From CAJBIL01 sp044359525 (GTDB lineage: Bacteria > Pseudomonadota > Gammaproteobacteria > Burkholderiales > Rhodocyclaceae): DNA of 24,708 nt. The position numbers and the translations under genes are program-made. Positions 1-6,723 of this stretch are shown here, piece after piece (position 1 is the stretch's first letter; each line of letters opens with the position of its first letter). The notes below the pieces were generated by a model. The model did no database searches. It was not told where the DNA came from and worked only from the letters and a program-made list of their open reading frames with translations. The stretch spans positions 1 to 24,708 of the forward strand of contig JBIKLY010000053.1 of the NCBI GenBank assembly GCA_044359525.1. The letters are read 5' to 3'.

Positions 1-372
1 TTCGCAGAATTCTTCGGGTTTATGAATAACCAAGCAGGAGTCTGAGCCATTGAATTCGTTAAAAAGAAGGGGGTCCCACGTGCTCGAAAGGCAGAGAGTG
101 TAGTAGTCGGTACCGATTTCATCTCGGTACGTTATGTCACCAAAAACTGAAATGCATTTACCCGTTGCGACATGTGTAACGGTAACGTTCTTGCCTGAAT
201 GAGCTTGCTCACGTACCAACTCGTTGTCTTGGCGAGCCATATCATTTTTGATCTCACCATATTCACTTGCAGGAACAAGCCTAAACTCGCCGGCCAATAG
301 TGACTTCATGTTCCACCGGTATTCACCATACCGATATAGTCTCGAAGGGCGAGAGCAATCTTCAGAGATCAT
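1..372 (-). CDS. Unrecognised protein, N-terminal 124 residues (runs off the left edge)
   Basis: A frame open from an ATG at 372 down to base 1 encodes 124 residues with no stop, so the C-terminus lies outside the window. The start reads MISEDCSRPSRLYRYGEY and the frame ends with IHKPEEFCE at the edge. An in-frame stop at 439-441 limits the start, and I see no ATG, GTG or TTG between it and 372. There is no convincing Shine-Dalgarno sequence, but a TATACA hexamer 21 nt upstream could be a -10 box. A second Met at residue 22 follows a GGTGGA stretch and is an alternative start. The composition is soluble and mixed, with no membrane segment or signal peptide. The N-terminal LYRYGEYRWNMKSLLAGEF loosely recalls the opening of DUF2971-like proteins, but this is only a resemblance and I do not assign a function. 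It lies downstream of the AbiTii gene on the same strand. Confidence 0.6.
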   Translation of the reverse strand, partial: MISEDCSRPSRLYRYGEYRWNMKSLLAGEFRLVPASEYGEIKNDMARQDNELVREQAHSGKNVTVTHVATGKCISVFGDITYRDEIGTDYYTLCLSSTWDPLLFNEFNGSDSCLVIHKPEEFCE

Positions 373-393
373 ATGAGAAGTGGCTAACGAAGC

Positions 394-399
394 TGTATA
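394..399 (-). promoter_or_regulatory. Possible -10 box (TATACA) for the left-edge gene
   Basis: Read on the minus strand, TATACA lies 21 nt upstream of the ATG at 372, a normal distance for a short leader. No good -35 hexamer is visible 16-18 nt further upstream, so this is a weak prediction. If real, the left-edge gene is transcribed separately from the AbiTii gene. Confidence 0.3.
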
Positions 400-499
400 A
401 AAAGTGTTGTCATCGAGACTGCCGGCTTTCTTTCTGTTTTAACCAACACAATTGACCCAAAGGCGACGGTGGAGCGGCGAGAATGTGGACGAGGCCCTG

Positions 500-1423
500 C
501 TACTTGAGGCCGTAGTACTTGAGTAGTGCTTCCTTTACGACGTCCGTGGCGACTGCAACACCCATCTTCCAGGTGCCAGACGCAGCCTTCTTAAGGTTCT
601 CAACGAACCAACTACGCACGCGAGGACCCATCGGTTCGGCGCTGCTATCCGGCTTCTCTGATGCCGCGAGACGCGCTAGCTCTTGGGCGTCCTCTTCCGC
701 CATGCCCGAGCTGGCCAGAAACTGTGCCAAGCTATTTGTGTCATGCGGCGCTACTGCTACGTGAATCGTAGCTCCATCACCAGTGGCTGCAATTGACGTG
801 AAGTTCCCGTAGATGATCTGTTGAGCAATCTGCGTGGCCGCAGCCGAACTAGGTGCCGATGGCAAAGCAGCAGGGCCGATTGTGATCGCTGAGGCGTCCG
901 GAACAGACTTCTCGAGTTCAAGAGTGAGTTCGAGAACGCGACTGCGCACGGCATGGCGAATAGACGCAAGCGATGAGCGTGCAACGCTCCCAGTGACCGA
1001 GTTGCAAGCATAGTCCGAATAGACCTTTCCCTGAAGTAGAAGGATGAGGTCGGCAGCATTGATTCCTAGATGACCACCTTTCTCGGCTGTGCCCAGTAAA
1101 TCGTCCACGGCGGCGATGCTCTCCCGCATCGCATGCCTCACCCAATGATCCCCGGCGAACTTCTTAACCAAGTAGGGCGAAATGGGCGCGTTATTGATCC
1201 CAGACCCAAACGGTCCGGAGAAACTGGCTGTATAGCTGACCGGGATAAATCGATAGTCCGGCAACTCCGCATCGCGCGGGTAGCCTTCCGACTCATGTCG
1301 TACCCACTCTGCGAGCGGCTGACTTCCGATCCGAGCAGCCAAGAGCCGAAGCTTAAGAAGGATCGGACCAAGGTCGGTTCCGTCCTGGAGCACTGCGGAT
1401 TGGATTTCGTGAAGTAGGCTCAC
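500..1423 (-). CDS. AbiTii-domain protein (abortive-infection family)
   Basis: The first 60 residues carry the AbiTii pattern: SLLHEIQ at the start, then LRLLAARIGS, LAEWVRHESEGYP and LPDYR. The rest follows the usual layout of these proteins: a helical middle, a low-complexity Ala/Ser linker near residues 190-205, and an amphipathic C-terminal part ending in VVKEALLKYYGLK. The domain is named for an abortive-infection toxin family. Its biochemical activity is not established as far as I know, and no catalytic motif is visible. I chose the GTG at 1423 because an AAGGGA Shine-Dalgarno lies 6 nt upstream and the product then begins like other family members. A TTG at 1447 would add eight residues and has no ribosome site. 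It gives 307 residues. The gene sits between a GIY-YIG-like gene and an unknown gene on the same strand, in DNA less GC-rich than the rest of the window, which suggests acquired DNA. Confidence 0.75.
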   Translation of the reverse strand: MSLLHEIQSAVLQDGTDLGPILLKLRLLAARIGSQPLAEWVRHESEGYPRDAELPDYRFIPVSYTASFSGPFGSGINNAPISPYLVKKFAGDHWVRHAMRESIAAVDDLLGTAEKGGHLGINAADLILLLQGKVYSDYACNSVTGSVARSSLASIRHAVRSRVLELTLELEKSVPDASAITIGPAALPSAPSSAAATQIAQQIIYGNFTSIAATGDGATIHVAVAPHDTNSLAQFLASSGMAEEDAQELARLAASEKPDSSAEPMGPRVRSWFVENLKKAASGTWKMGVAVATDVVKEALLKYYGLK

Positions 1424-1485
1424 AAGCCATCCCTTGATGATGCCCAATGCAAAAATGATGGGTGCCGTGCGCGGCTGATTGTTCG

Positions 1486-1515
1486 GAGAGAAGCCGCTTT
1501 TACGGCGGCCCTCTC
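1486..1515 (-). terminator. Hairpin after the GIY-YIG-like gene, no T-run
   Basis: Downstream of the minus-strand stop at 1536 there is an outer GAGAG/CTCTC pair and an inner GCCGC/GCGGC pair around a 7-nt loop. There is no T-tract after it, so intrinsic termination is uncertain. It could instead be a structured leader for the AbiTii gene, which starts 62 nt further on. Confidence 0.3.
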
Positions 1516-1535
1516 GATTGCTGGGTTGGCTTTCT

Positions 1536-2171
1536 TCATTTGCCTGTCATCGCGACGTTCCACGAGACAAGCTGGCTGCTACTGTTATTGCAGAGCCACC
1601 TTTCTACGCCAGCGACAACACTCTCACCATCATCTTTCAGCACGACGAATGCGGAGAGAGGGGCGCCGATCTGCTCAAGGACAGGAACAAGACTCTCTGC
1701 CGAAATAGCCCGAACTTCGAATGTAATGCCGGGGCTTGCACTGCTCTCTGATTCGATATGTTTCCAACACTGGCTATGAAAGAGCTGATTTTTTGGTAGT
1801 TTGAACATTGTTTCTGCATCGTAAGCTGGAGATGTGCGCCATCTATGCTTGAGGCCGTTACGTGAGATGCCGACATATCGAATTACAGAGTCACTTGCTT
1901 GAACCATGTAAAGGCATGCGCCTTTGCTATGCCACGCTGACTCATTTACGATTTCGTAGTCGCCTTGCAACCAAGGGCCGATGCGTGCGCCTTTCGCGAT
2001 GTTGCGTTTCCAGCGTTTGCCGCCTACACCGAATATCTTGATTACCAGAGTTGCGGCGTTGAAGATCATCTTTGCGTGCTGGACTGCAACATTATTCATT
2101 CGTGATTTCTCGGTCAGATAGGTGAATGGTGAGAAGGCTAACAGTTTTTCAACGGACCCACCTGTCCGCAT
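1536..2171 (-). CDS. Small GIY-YIG-like protein
   Basis: The protein has 211 residues in the longest frame. Its second half has the spacing of a GIY-YIG nuclease fold: LYMV at 87-90 in place of GIY, RYVG at 98-101 in place of YIG, an arginine at 110 in the following helix, a possible catalytic glutamate at 190 (GVERWL), and a late SWN at 203-205. No second domain is evident. The N-terminal 75 residues are basic and not recognised (KIFGVGGKRWKRN). The start is uncertain: the ATG at 2171 has no ribosome site, while Met25 at 2099 has only a weak GAG upstream. It is followed 112 nt later by the AbiTii gene on the same strand, suggesting a defence-related or mobile context, but this is inference. 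Family assignment rests on motif spacing alone, so nuclease activity should not be assumed. Confidence 0.5.
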   Translation of the reverse strand: MRTGGSVEKLLAFSPFTYLTEKSRMNNVAVQHAKMIFNAATLVIKIFGVGGKRWKRNIAKGARIGPWLQGDYEIVNESAWHSKGACLYMVQASDSVIRYVGISRNGLKHRWRTSPAYDAETMFKLPKNQLFHSQCWKHIESESSASPGITFEVRAISAESLVPVLEQIGAPLSAFVVLKDDGESVVAGVERWLCNNSSSQLVSWNVAMTGK

Positions 2172-2193
2172 ATGTAATGATAATACGGGCAGG
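2161..2193 (-). promoter_or_regulatory. Inverted repeat around a possible -10 box upstream of the GIY-YIG-like gene
   Basis: Eight-base arms CCTGTCCG (2161-2168) and CGGGCAGG (2186-2193) pair with one G-T wobble. On the minus strand the interval contains TATTAT (2180-2185), one base from the -10 consensus, 8 nt before the ATG at 2171. No -35 box is apparent. If this is the promoter, either the transcript is almost leaderless from 2171 or translation starts at 2099. The rest of the 256 nt between this gene and the oxidoreductase stop at 2428 shows no supportable gene. Confidence 0.25.
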
Positions 2194-2427
2194 ATGACAT
2201 TGGTGTGCGACGTGGCGGCAATCTCAGCCGTAAATGGCGGCTATGGAGCGATTTCTTGGATGACCGCAGTTGGCCGGTAACGGGCAATCCTAATATATGC
2301 ATTCAGAATGCTGTTGCGTACAACGCGATTTCAATCACGGAATACGGATACCCCATTTTTGATTCTCGTTGTCCCATGGGATTTGCTTCGCGGCATGTTC
2401 GTTGTGCACGTTGTGGTGAGCAGTTTT

Positions 2428-4038
2428 TTAGTTCTTCAGGATGTCCAGCGCCAGTGCCTCAGCGACTTTGATGCCATCCACTCCCGCAGAGAGGATGCCC
2501 CCCGCGTAACCGGCGCCTTCGCCGGCCGGGTAGAGGCCTTGCACGTTGACGCTCTGACAATCCTCGCCGCGCGTGATGCGCAGCGGCGACGAGGTGCGCG
2601 TTTCGACGCCGGTGAGCACCGCGTCGTTCATGTCGAAGCCGCGGATCTGGCGGCCGAAGGCGGGCAGCGCTTCGCGCATCGCGGTGATGGCGTAGGGCGG
2701 CAGTGCCGTTGCGAGGTCGGTGAGATGCACACCGGGTTTGTACGAGGGCTGGACGGTACCAAGCTGCGTCGACGGCCGGCCGGCGAGGAAGTCGCCGACC
2801 AGCTGGCCGGGCGCTTCGTAGGTGCCGCCGCCGAGTTCGAAGGCGCGTGATTCGAGCCGGCGCTGGAATTCGATGCCGGCCAGCGGGTGTTCGGCGTCGC
2901 CGCCGAAGTCTTCCGGCGAGACGTTGACTACGATGCCGGCGTTGGCGTTGCGTTCGTTGCGCGAGTATTGGCTCATGCCGTTGGTGACCACGCGGTTCGG
3001 CTCAGAGGTCGCCGCCACCACCGTGCCGCCGGGGCACATGCAGAAGCTGTACACGGCGCGGCCGTTGGCGGCGTGATGCACGAGCTTGTAGTCGGCGGCA
3101 CCGAGCAGCGGGTTGCCGGCGTTCGGGCCGAGGCGTGCCTGGTCGATCAGCGATTGCGGGTGCTCGATGCGGAAGCCGACCGAGAAGGGCTTGGCTTCCA
3201 TGAACACGCCTTGCGCGTGCAGCATTTCGAAGGTGTCGCGCGCGCTGTGGCCGAGGGCCAGAACGACGTGGTCGGTGGCGATTTCCTCGCCACTCCCAAG
3301 CGTTACGCCGCGCACTTTGCCCTGCTCGATGTTTAGCCCGGTCACGCGTTGCTGGAAACGGATTTCGCCGCCCAGTTGCTCGATCTCGCGGCGCATTGTT
3401 TCGACCATGCCGACCAGACGGAAAGTGCCGATGTGCGGCTTGGCGACATAGAAGATTTCGGCCGGCGCGCCGGCCTTGACGAATTCCTCCAGTACCTTGC
3501 GCCCGAGATGGCGCGGGTCCTTGATCTGGCTGTACAGCTTGCCGTCCGAGAAAGTGCCGGCACCGCCCTCGCCGAACTGCACGTTCGATTCGGGATTGAG
3601 CACGTTCTTGCGCCACAGGCCCCAGGTGTCCTGCGTGCGCTCGCGCACGGCCTTGCCGCGTTCGAGCACGATGGGTTTGAAGCCCATCTGTGCCAGAATC
3701 AGCGCAGCGAAGATGCCGCAGGGGCCGAAGCCGACGATCACCGGCCGGCTCAGCAGCGTGGAGGGTGCTTGGCCGACGAAGTGGTAGCTGGTGTCCGGCG
3801 TCGGTGTGATCTTCGGATCGGCAGCAAACTTTTTGAACAGTGCGGCTTCGTTCGTCACTTCGATGTCCACCGTGTAGATGAACATCAGCGCGCTCGCCTT
3901 GCGTGCATCGTAGCTGCGCTTGAACAGCGTGACGGTCCCGATGTCGCTGGCCGGGATATTCAGACGTTTGGCAATCGCTGCGTTAAGCGCGTCGGGTGCG
4001 TGTTCGAGGGGCAGGCGTAGTTCGGTGATTCGCAGCAT
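2428..4038 (-). CDS. FAD-dependent oxidoreductase, COG2509-like
   Basis: The product has 536 residues, starting at the ATG at 4038 (MLRITELRLP) with AGGA a few bases upstream. The same frame stays open further upstream, but that stretch lies antiphase inside the aldolase gene and is not coding. The N-terminal 90 residues form a small domain typical of this family. A dinucleotide-binding GFGPCG (103-108) follows a hydrophobic strand, with LERG at its end. The C-terminus has the FAD-contacting GEGAGYAGGILSAGVDG. The family is annotated as NAD(P)/FAD-dependent dehydrogenase and its natural substrate is not known to me. It is the last gene of a minus-strand set, 37 nt after the class II aldolase, so it may be co-transcribed with mtnA. 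Whether it acts in the same pathway, for example on the aldehyde product, is unproven. Confidence 0.85.
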   Translation of the reverse strand: MLRITELRLPLEHAPDALNAAIAKRLNIPASDIGTVTLFKRSYDARKASALMFIYTVDIEVTNEAALFKKFAADPKITPTPDTSYHFVGQAPSTLLSRPVIVGFGPCGIFAALILAQMGFKPIVLERGKAVRERTQDTWGLWRKNVLNPESNVQFGEGGAGTFSDGKLYSQIKDPRHLGRKVLEEFVKAGAPAEIFYVAKPHIGTFRLVGMVETMRREIEQLGGEIRFQQRVTGLNIEQGKVRGVTLGSGEEIATDHVVLALGHSARDTFEMLHAQGVFMEAKPFSVGFRIEHPQSLIDQARLGPNAGNPLLGAADYKLVHHAANGRAVYSFCMCPGGTVVAATSEPNRVVTNGMSQYSRNERNANAGIVVNVSPEDFGGDAEHPLAGIEFQRRLESRAFELGGGTYEAPGQLVGDFLAGRPSTQLGTVQPSYKPGVHLTDLATALPPYAITAMREALPAFGRQIRGFDMNDAVLTGVETRTSSPLRITRGEDCQSVNVQGLYPAGEGAGYAGGILSAGVDGIKVAEALALDILKN

Positions 4039-4075
4039 GGCGTCCTGTTGCTGGTTTGAGTCGGAGGGATGAACG

Positions 4076-4783
4076 TCAGAAGTTGCGGTGTTCTTCGCCG
4101 AACAGGCCTTCGCGTTCGATGCGTTCGTTGTAAGCGGCAATTGCGGCAGCATTGTCCTGCTGCCCATAGCCGGCGAATTTCTCCAGTACTGTCGCCATCT
4201 CCGTTGCGTCGAGCAGCACCGGTTCGCCGAGCTGGCAGGCGCGCCAGTATTGCTCGCAGAGCGTTTCCAGTTCGATGCCGAGGTCGAGCGCTTGCGCCAG
4301 GCCCTTGCCGAAAACGAGCATGCCGTGGTTGGCCAGCAGGCAGGCGCGGCGTGCTTGCATGGCGATGATTGCTGCGTCAGATAGCGCCTGCGTGCCGAAG
4401 GTGGCGTAGGCGGCGCAACGCAGGGTGTTGCCGCCAAAGCGGGCGATCATGTAGTGGAAGGGTGGGATATCGCGGCGCAGGCAGGCGAGGCTGGTGGCGA
4501 ACGGCGAGTGCGCGTGCAGCACGGCGCCGGCCTCCGGGCGGGCGGCGTAGAGGTCGCGGTGGAAGCGCCATTCGGAGGAGGGCTTGCGTGCTCCGGAATG
4601 CGTGCCGTCGAGGCGCATGAAGACGATGTCGTCGGGCGTCAGCGCCTCGTAGGGCATGCCGGTTGGTGTGATCAGGAAGCCCTCTTCAGCGCGGACGCTG
4701 AGGTTGCCGGCAGTACCCTTGTTCAGGCCGGCTGCGCTCATGCGCAAGGCAGTGTTGATCAGTTGCTGACGTAGTTCAGGCAC
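4076..4783 (-). CDS. ald2: Class II aldolase, FucA/Ald2 type (likely DHAP-shunt aldolase)
   Basis: The 235-residue protein closely resembles L-fuculose-1-phosphate aldolase. It keeps GLNKGTAGNLSVR, the TPTG loop, the catalytic glutamate of SSEWRFH (Glu71), and the zinc histidines His90 and His92 (HAHS) and His153 (NHGM). These align with Glu73, His92, His94 and His155 of E. coli FucA. The start is the GTG at 4783, which overlaps the mtnA stop by 8 nt and has GGAG 7 nt upstream; a longer frame from 4822 has no support. Overlap with mtnA argues against fucose catabolism and for cleavage of 5-methylthioribulose-1-phosphate or 5-deoxyribulose-1-phosphate to dihydroxyacetone phosphate plus an aldehyde, as in the DHAP shunt of Rhodospirillum rubrum and some E. 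coli. The substrate is inferred from context; a dehydratase (MtnB) role is less likely because the protein looks like FucA. Confidence 0.82.
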   Translation of the reverse strand: MPELRQQLINTALRMSAAGLNKGTAGNLSVRAEEGFLITPTGMPYEALTPDDIVFMRLDGTHSGARKPSSEWRFHRDLYAARPEAGAVLHAHSPFATSLACLRRDIPPFHYMIARFGGNTLRCAAYATFGTQALSDAAIIAMQARRACLLANHGMLVFGKGLAQALDLGIELETLCEQYWRACQLGEPVLLDATEMATVLEKFAGYGQQDNAAAIAAYNERIEREGLFGEEHRNF

Positions 4784-5861
4784 GGCGCATCTCCGGGTAG
4801 AGTGTGAGCAGGCCTTCGGCACTGGCCGGACAACTGCCGCGTTCGGTGATCAGCGCGCTGACAAATTTTGCGGGCGTGACGTCGAAAGCCGGGTTGGCGA
4901 CCGCCTGGTCGGCCGGTAGCTGGCGTACTTCGCTGGGATGACCGTCCGCATCGCGGCCATGCACCACGCGTAATTCATCGCCGGCACGTTCCTCGATCGG
5001 GATCGCAGCGCCATCAGCGCAGGCGAAATCGACGGTCGAACGCGGCGCGGCGACGTAGAAGGGAACGCCGGCTTCGCGCGCCGCGAGCGCCTTTAGATAG
5101 GTGCCGACCTTGTTGGCGACGTCGCCGTTGGCGGCGATGCGGTCGGCACCGACGATCACCGCGTCAACTTCGCCGCGCGCCAGCAGCAGGCCGGCGGCGT
5201 TGTCGGCGATGACGGTGTGTGCCACGCCATGCTGCTTGAGCTCCCACGCCGTGAGCAGACCCTGGTTGCGCGGTCGCGTTTCAGAAACCCAGACGCGCAC
5301 GTCGATGCCGGCTTCAAAGGCCGCATAGACCGGCGCCAGCGCCGTTCCGTAATCGACGGTGGCCAGCCAGCCGGCGTTGCAATGCGTCATCAGGTCGAGC
5401 CGGCCACGCTTTTCGGCAAGCGGGCGCAGCAGTTGCAGGCCGTGTTCGCCGATGCGCCGGCATTGTGCGGCATCCTCGTCGGCGATGACACCCGCCTCGA
5501 TCCATGCCGCGTCGGCGCGTGCCGAGGGGGCGAGAGGCGCCAGAAACGCCTGCATGCGCGCCAGCGCCCAGTGCAGGTTGACCGCCGTCGGACGGGTCGC
5601 AGCGAGGGTGGCGACGGCGGCGGCCAGCGTCGCGTCGTCGGCCCGCTGCGCCAAGGCCAGCGCCACGCCGTAGGCGGCTGTCGCGCCGATCAGTGGCGCA
5701 CCGCGCACCTGCATGCTGCGGATCGCGTGTGCGGTGTCTTCGAGGGTGGCCAGGCGCAGTGTGCGGTATTCGTGCGGCAGTGCGCTCTGGTCGATGATGT
5801 CGACGGCGCGTTGCTGCGTGACGGGCCAGATCGTGCGCGTGGGGGTGTTATTGACGTTCAT
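4776..5861 (-). CDS. mtnA: S-methyl-5-thioribose-1-phosphate isomerase
   Basis: MtnA converts the aldose methylthioribose-1-phosphate, made from methylthioadenosine, to the ketose methylthioribulose-1-phosphate in the cytoplasm. The 361-residue product has the family's usual length and signature stretches: RGAPLIGATAAYG, the catalytic cysteine Cys161 in THCNAGWLAT, ETRPRNQG, and the catalytic aspartate Asp240 in VGADRIAANGDVANK GT-type context. I chose the ATG at 5861. A GTG at 5885 would add eight residues that come from an inverted repeat, and it has no ribosome site. There is no Shine-Dalgarno before 5861 either, but a TAAAAT hexamer 7 nt upstream suggests a leaderless or nearly leaderless transcript. 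The last 8 nt overlap the aldolase start. Bacterial eIF2B-like paralogues exist, but the Cys/Asp pair supports the isomerase. Confidence 0.93.
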   Translation of the reverse strand: MNVNNTPTRTIWPVTQQRAVDIIDQSALPHEYRTLRLATLEDTAHAIRSMQVRGAPLIGATAAYGVALALAQRADDATLAAAVATLAATRPTAVNLHWALARMQAFLAPLAPSARADAAWIEAGVIADEDAAQCRRIGEHGLQLLRPLAEKRGRLDLMTHCNAGWLATVDYGTALAPVYAAFEAGIDVRVWVSETRPRNQGLLTAWELKQHGVAHTVIADNAAGLLLARGEVDAVIVGADRIAANGDVANKVGTYLKALAAREAGVPFYVAAPRSTVDFACADGAAIPIEERAGDELRVVHGRDADGHPSEVRQLPADQAVANPAFDVTPAKFVSALITERGSCPASAEGLLTLYPEMRRA

Positions 5862-5883
5862 GCCGGCTATTTTAACAGCCGGC
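5862..5883 (-). promoter_or_regulatory. Inverted repeat enclosing a -10 box directly before mtnA
   Basis: Seven-base arms GCCGGCT (5862-5868) and AGCCGGC (5877-5883) are perfect complements around 8 nt. On the minus strand the spacer contains TAAAAT (5869-5874), a good -10 box, only 7 nt before the mtnA ATG. The repeat touches the start codon. It could be an operator over the promoter, a hairpin in a longer transcript from ycgR, or a weak terminator of ycgR without a T-run. No strong -35 hexamer is visible. Confidence 0.4.
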
Positions 5884-5905
5884 ACGGGCGGTCATGTGCT
5901 GCAGT

Positions 5906-6640
5906 CTAGCCGGCGAGCAGGGCGCGACGCTCGGCTTCGACGCGGGCCATGAAGCGTTGAATGAGCGTTTCGTTCAATGCGGAGAGTTTCAGGAACTGGC
6001 AGCCCATGTGCCAGAGTGGCTTCCCGGTGCGGCTCTCCAGCGCGGTGACGTAGCGTACTTCGAGCCGGAGGGCGAGGGCGCCGCTGTCACGCAGGTCGAT
6101 CCAGCTGTTTTCCAGCACCTCGGTTGCCTCGAATTCGAGCATCTCGGTTGACAGGATGCCGATGCCGCCAAGTGAAATGTCATGCAGCGGTAGCGCCTTT
6201 TCTTGCGGTGAACCACGGCGGATGCGGCAGATGTACGGTTTGCTGCTCGGCAGCTGTATGCGGAAGGTATTACGCCGTTGCAGGCGGAGCAGGCGCTCCG
6301 GGCAGGGTACGGCAAATACCTGTTCGCCGTGCAGCAAGGTCTCCCGTACCTGGGCTGCCGCGAACTGGATGCGGATGCCGTCAACGACGCTGGTGAAGAT
6401 GCATTGCCCGGCGCGCAGGAAGGCGCGATTGGTCTCGTCACTACCGCCGATGTCAAAATAAAGATTTTTTTCGTCCGCAGAAAGATCAATCAGGACGGTG
6501 AGGAAGCTTTGTTTGCCGCTATCGAAGGTGACCGATATGCGTTCGCCACGCCGGATCAATTCGCGTAACAGAAAAGCGATTTCACGTCGCCCGGTCAGCG
6601 TGCAGCGTTCAATCTCTTCGTCGGTGTAGGTGTTGTTCAT
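5906..6640 (-). CDS. ycgR: Flagellar brake protein, YcgR-N plus PilZ
   Basis: The 244-residue protein has the YcgR layout. An N-terminal beta-rich YcgR domain covers roughly residues 20-110, and a C-terminal PilZ domain covers roughly 118-235. The PilZ cyclic-di-GMP motifs are intact: RRNTFR supplies RxxxR at Arg123 and Arg127, and DISLGG supplies D/NxSxxG at 154-159. In enteric bacteria YcgR with bound cyclic-di-GMP slows the flagellar motor. The same role is inferred here from domain order, though no flagellar gene is in the window. The ATG at 6640 is preceded by an A-rich leader with 13-nt direct repeats and no classic ribosome site. It lies 44 nt upstream of mtnA on the same strand but is functionally unrelated to it. 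Confidence 0.85.
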   Translation of the reverse strand: MNNTYTDEEIERCTLTGRREIAFLLRELIRRGERISVTFDSGKQSFLTVLIDLSADEKNLYFDIGGSDETNRAFLRAGQCIFTSVVDGIRIQFAAAQVRETLLHGEQVFAVPCPERLLRLQRRNTFRIQLPSSKPYICRIRRGSPQEKALPLHDISLGGIGILSTEMLEFEATEVLENSWIDLRDSGALALRLEVRYVTALESRTGKPLWHMGCQFLKLSALNETLIQRFMARVEAERRALLAG

Positions 6641-6689
6641 CTTGTCTTGCGGAAATTTCTTGCGGGGATTTCTTGCGATTTTTATTGTA
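6641..6689 (-). promoter_or_regulatory. ycgR leader with 13-nt direct repeats and a possible -10 box
   Basis: On the minus strand GCAAGAAATCCCC is followed directly by GCAAGAAATTTCC and then GCAAGACAAG, ending at the ycgR ATG (6641-6676). Just upstream is TACAAT (6684-6689), one base from the -10 consensus. A start point about 7 nt downstream would make the repeats the whole 5' leader. No -35 hexamer stands out. Confidence 0.35.
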
Positions 6690-6723
6690 CTACGGCCATC
6701 CTAGCGGCCTTCCGGCCTGAGCG

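Noticed and set aside
1462..1779. Plus-strand frames of 60-105 residues opposite the end of the GIY-YIG-like gene
   Set aside because: Several overlapping frames with no motif or ribosome site; shadows of the minus-strand gene.
2205..2471. 88-residue plus-strand frame in the gap between the GIY-YIG-like gene and the oxidoreductase
   Set aside because: It contains CARCGEQF, which hints at a zinc site, but it runs into the antisense of the oxidoreductase, has no ribosome site and no family match; I do not support it.
3349..4020. 223-residue plus-strand frame opposite the FAD oxidoreductase
   Set aside because: Antisense shadow of a conserved gene; composition is not protein-like.
4784..4822. 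Longer start for the class II aldolase at 4822
   Set aside because: It adds 13 residues read out of frame from the mtnA C-terminus; the GTG at 4783 has GGAG at 7 nt and matches FucA.
5883..5885. GTG at 5885 as the mtnA start
   Set aside because: The added residues come from the inverted repeat, have no ribosome site, and the ATG at 5861 matches the family N-terminus better.
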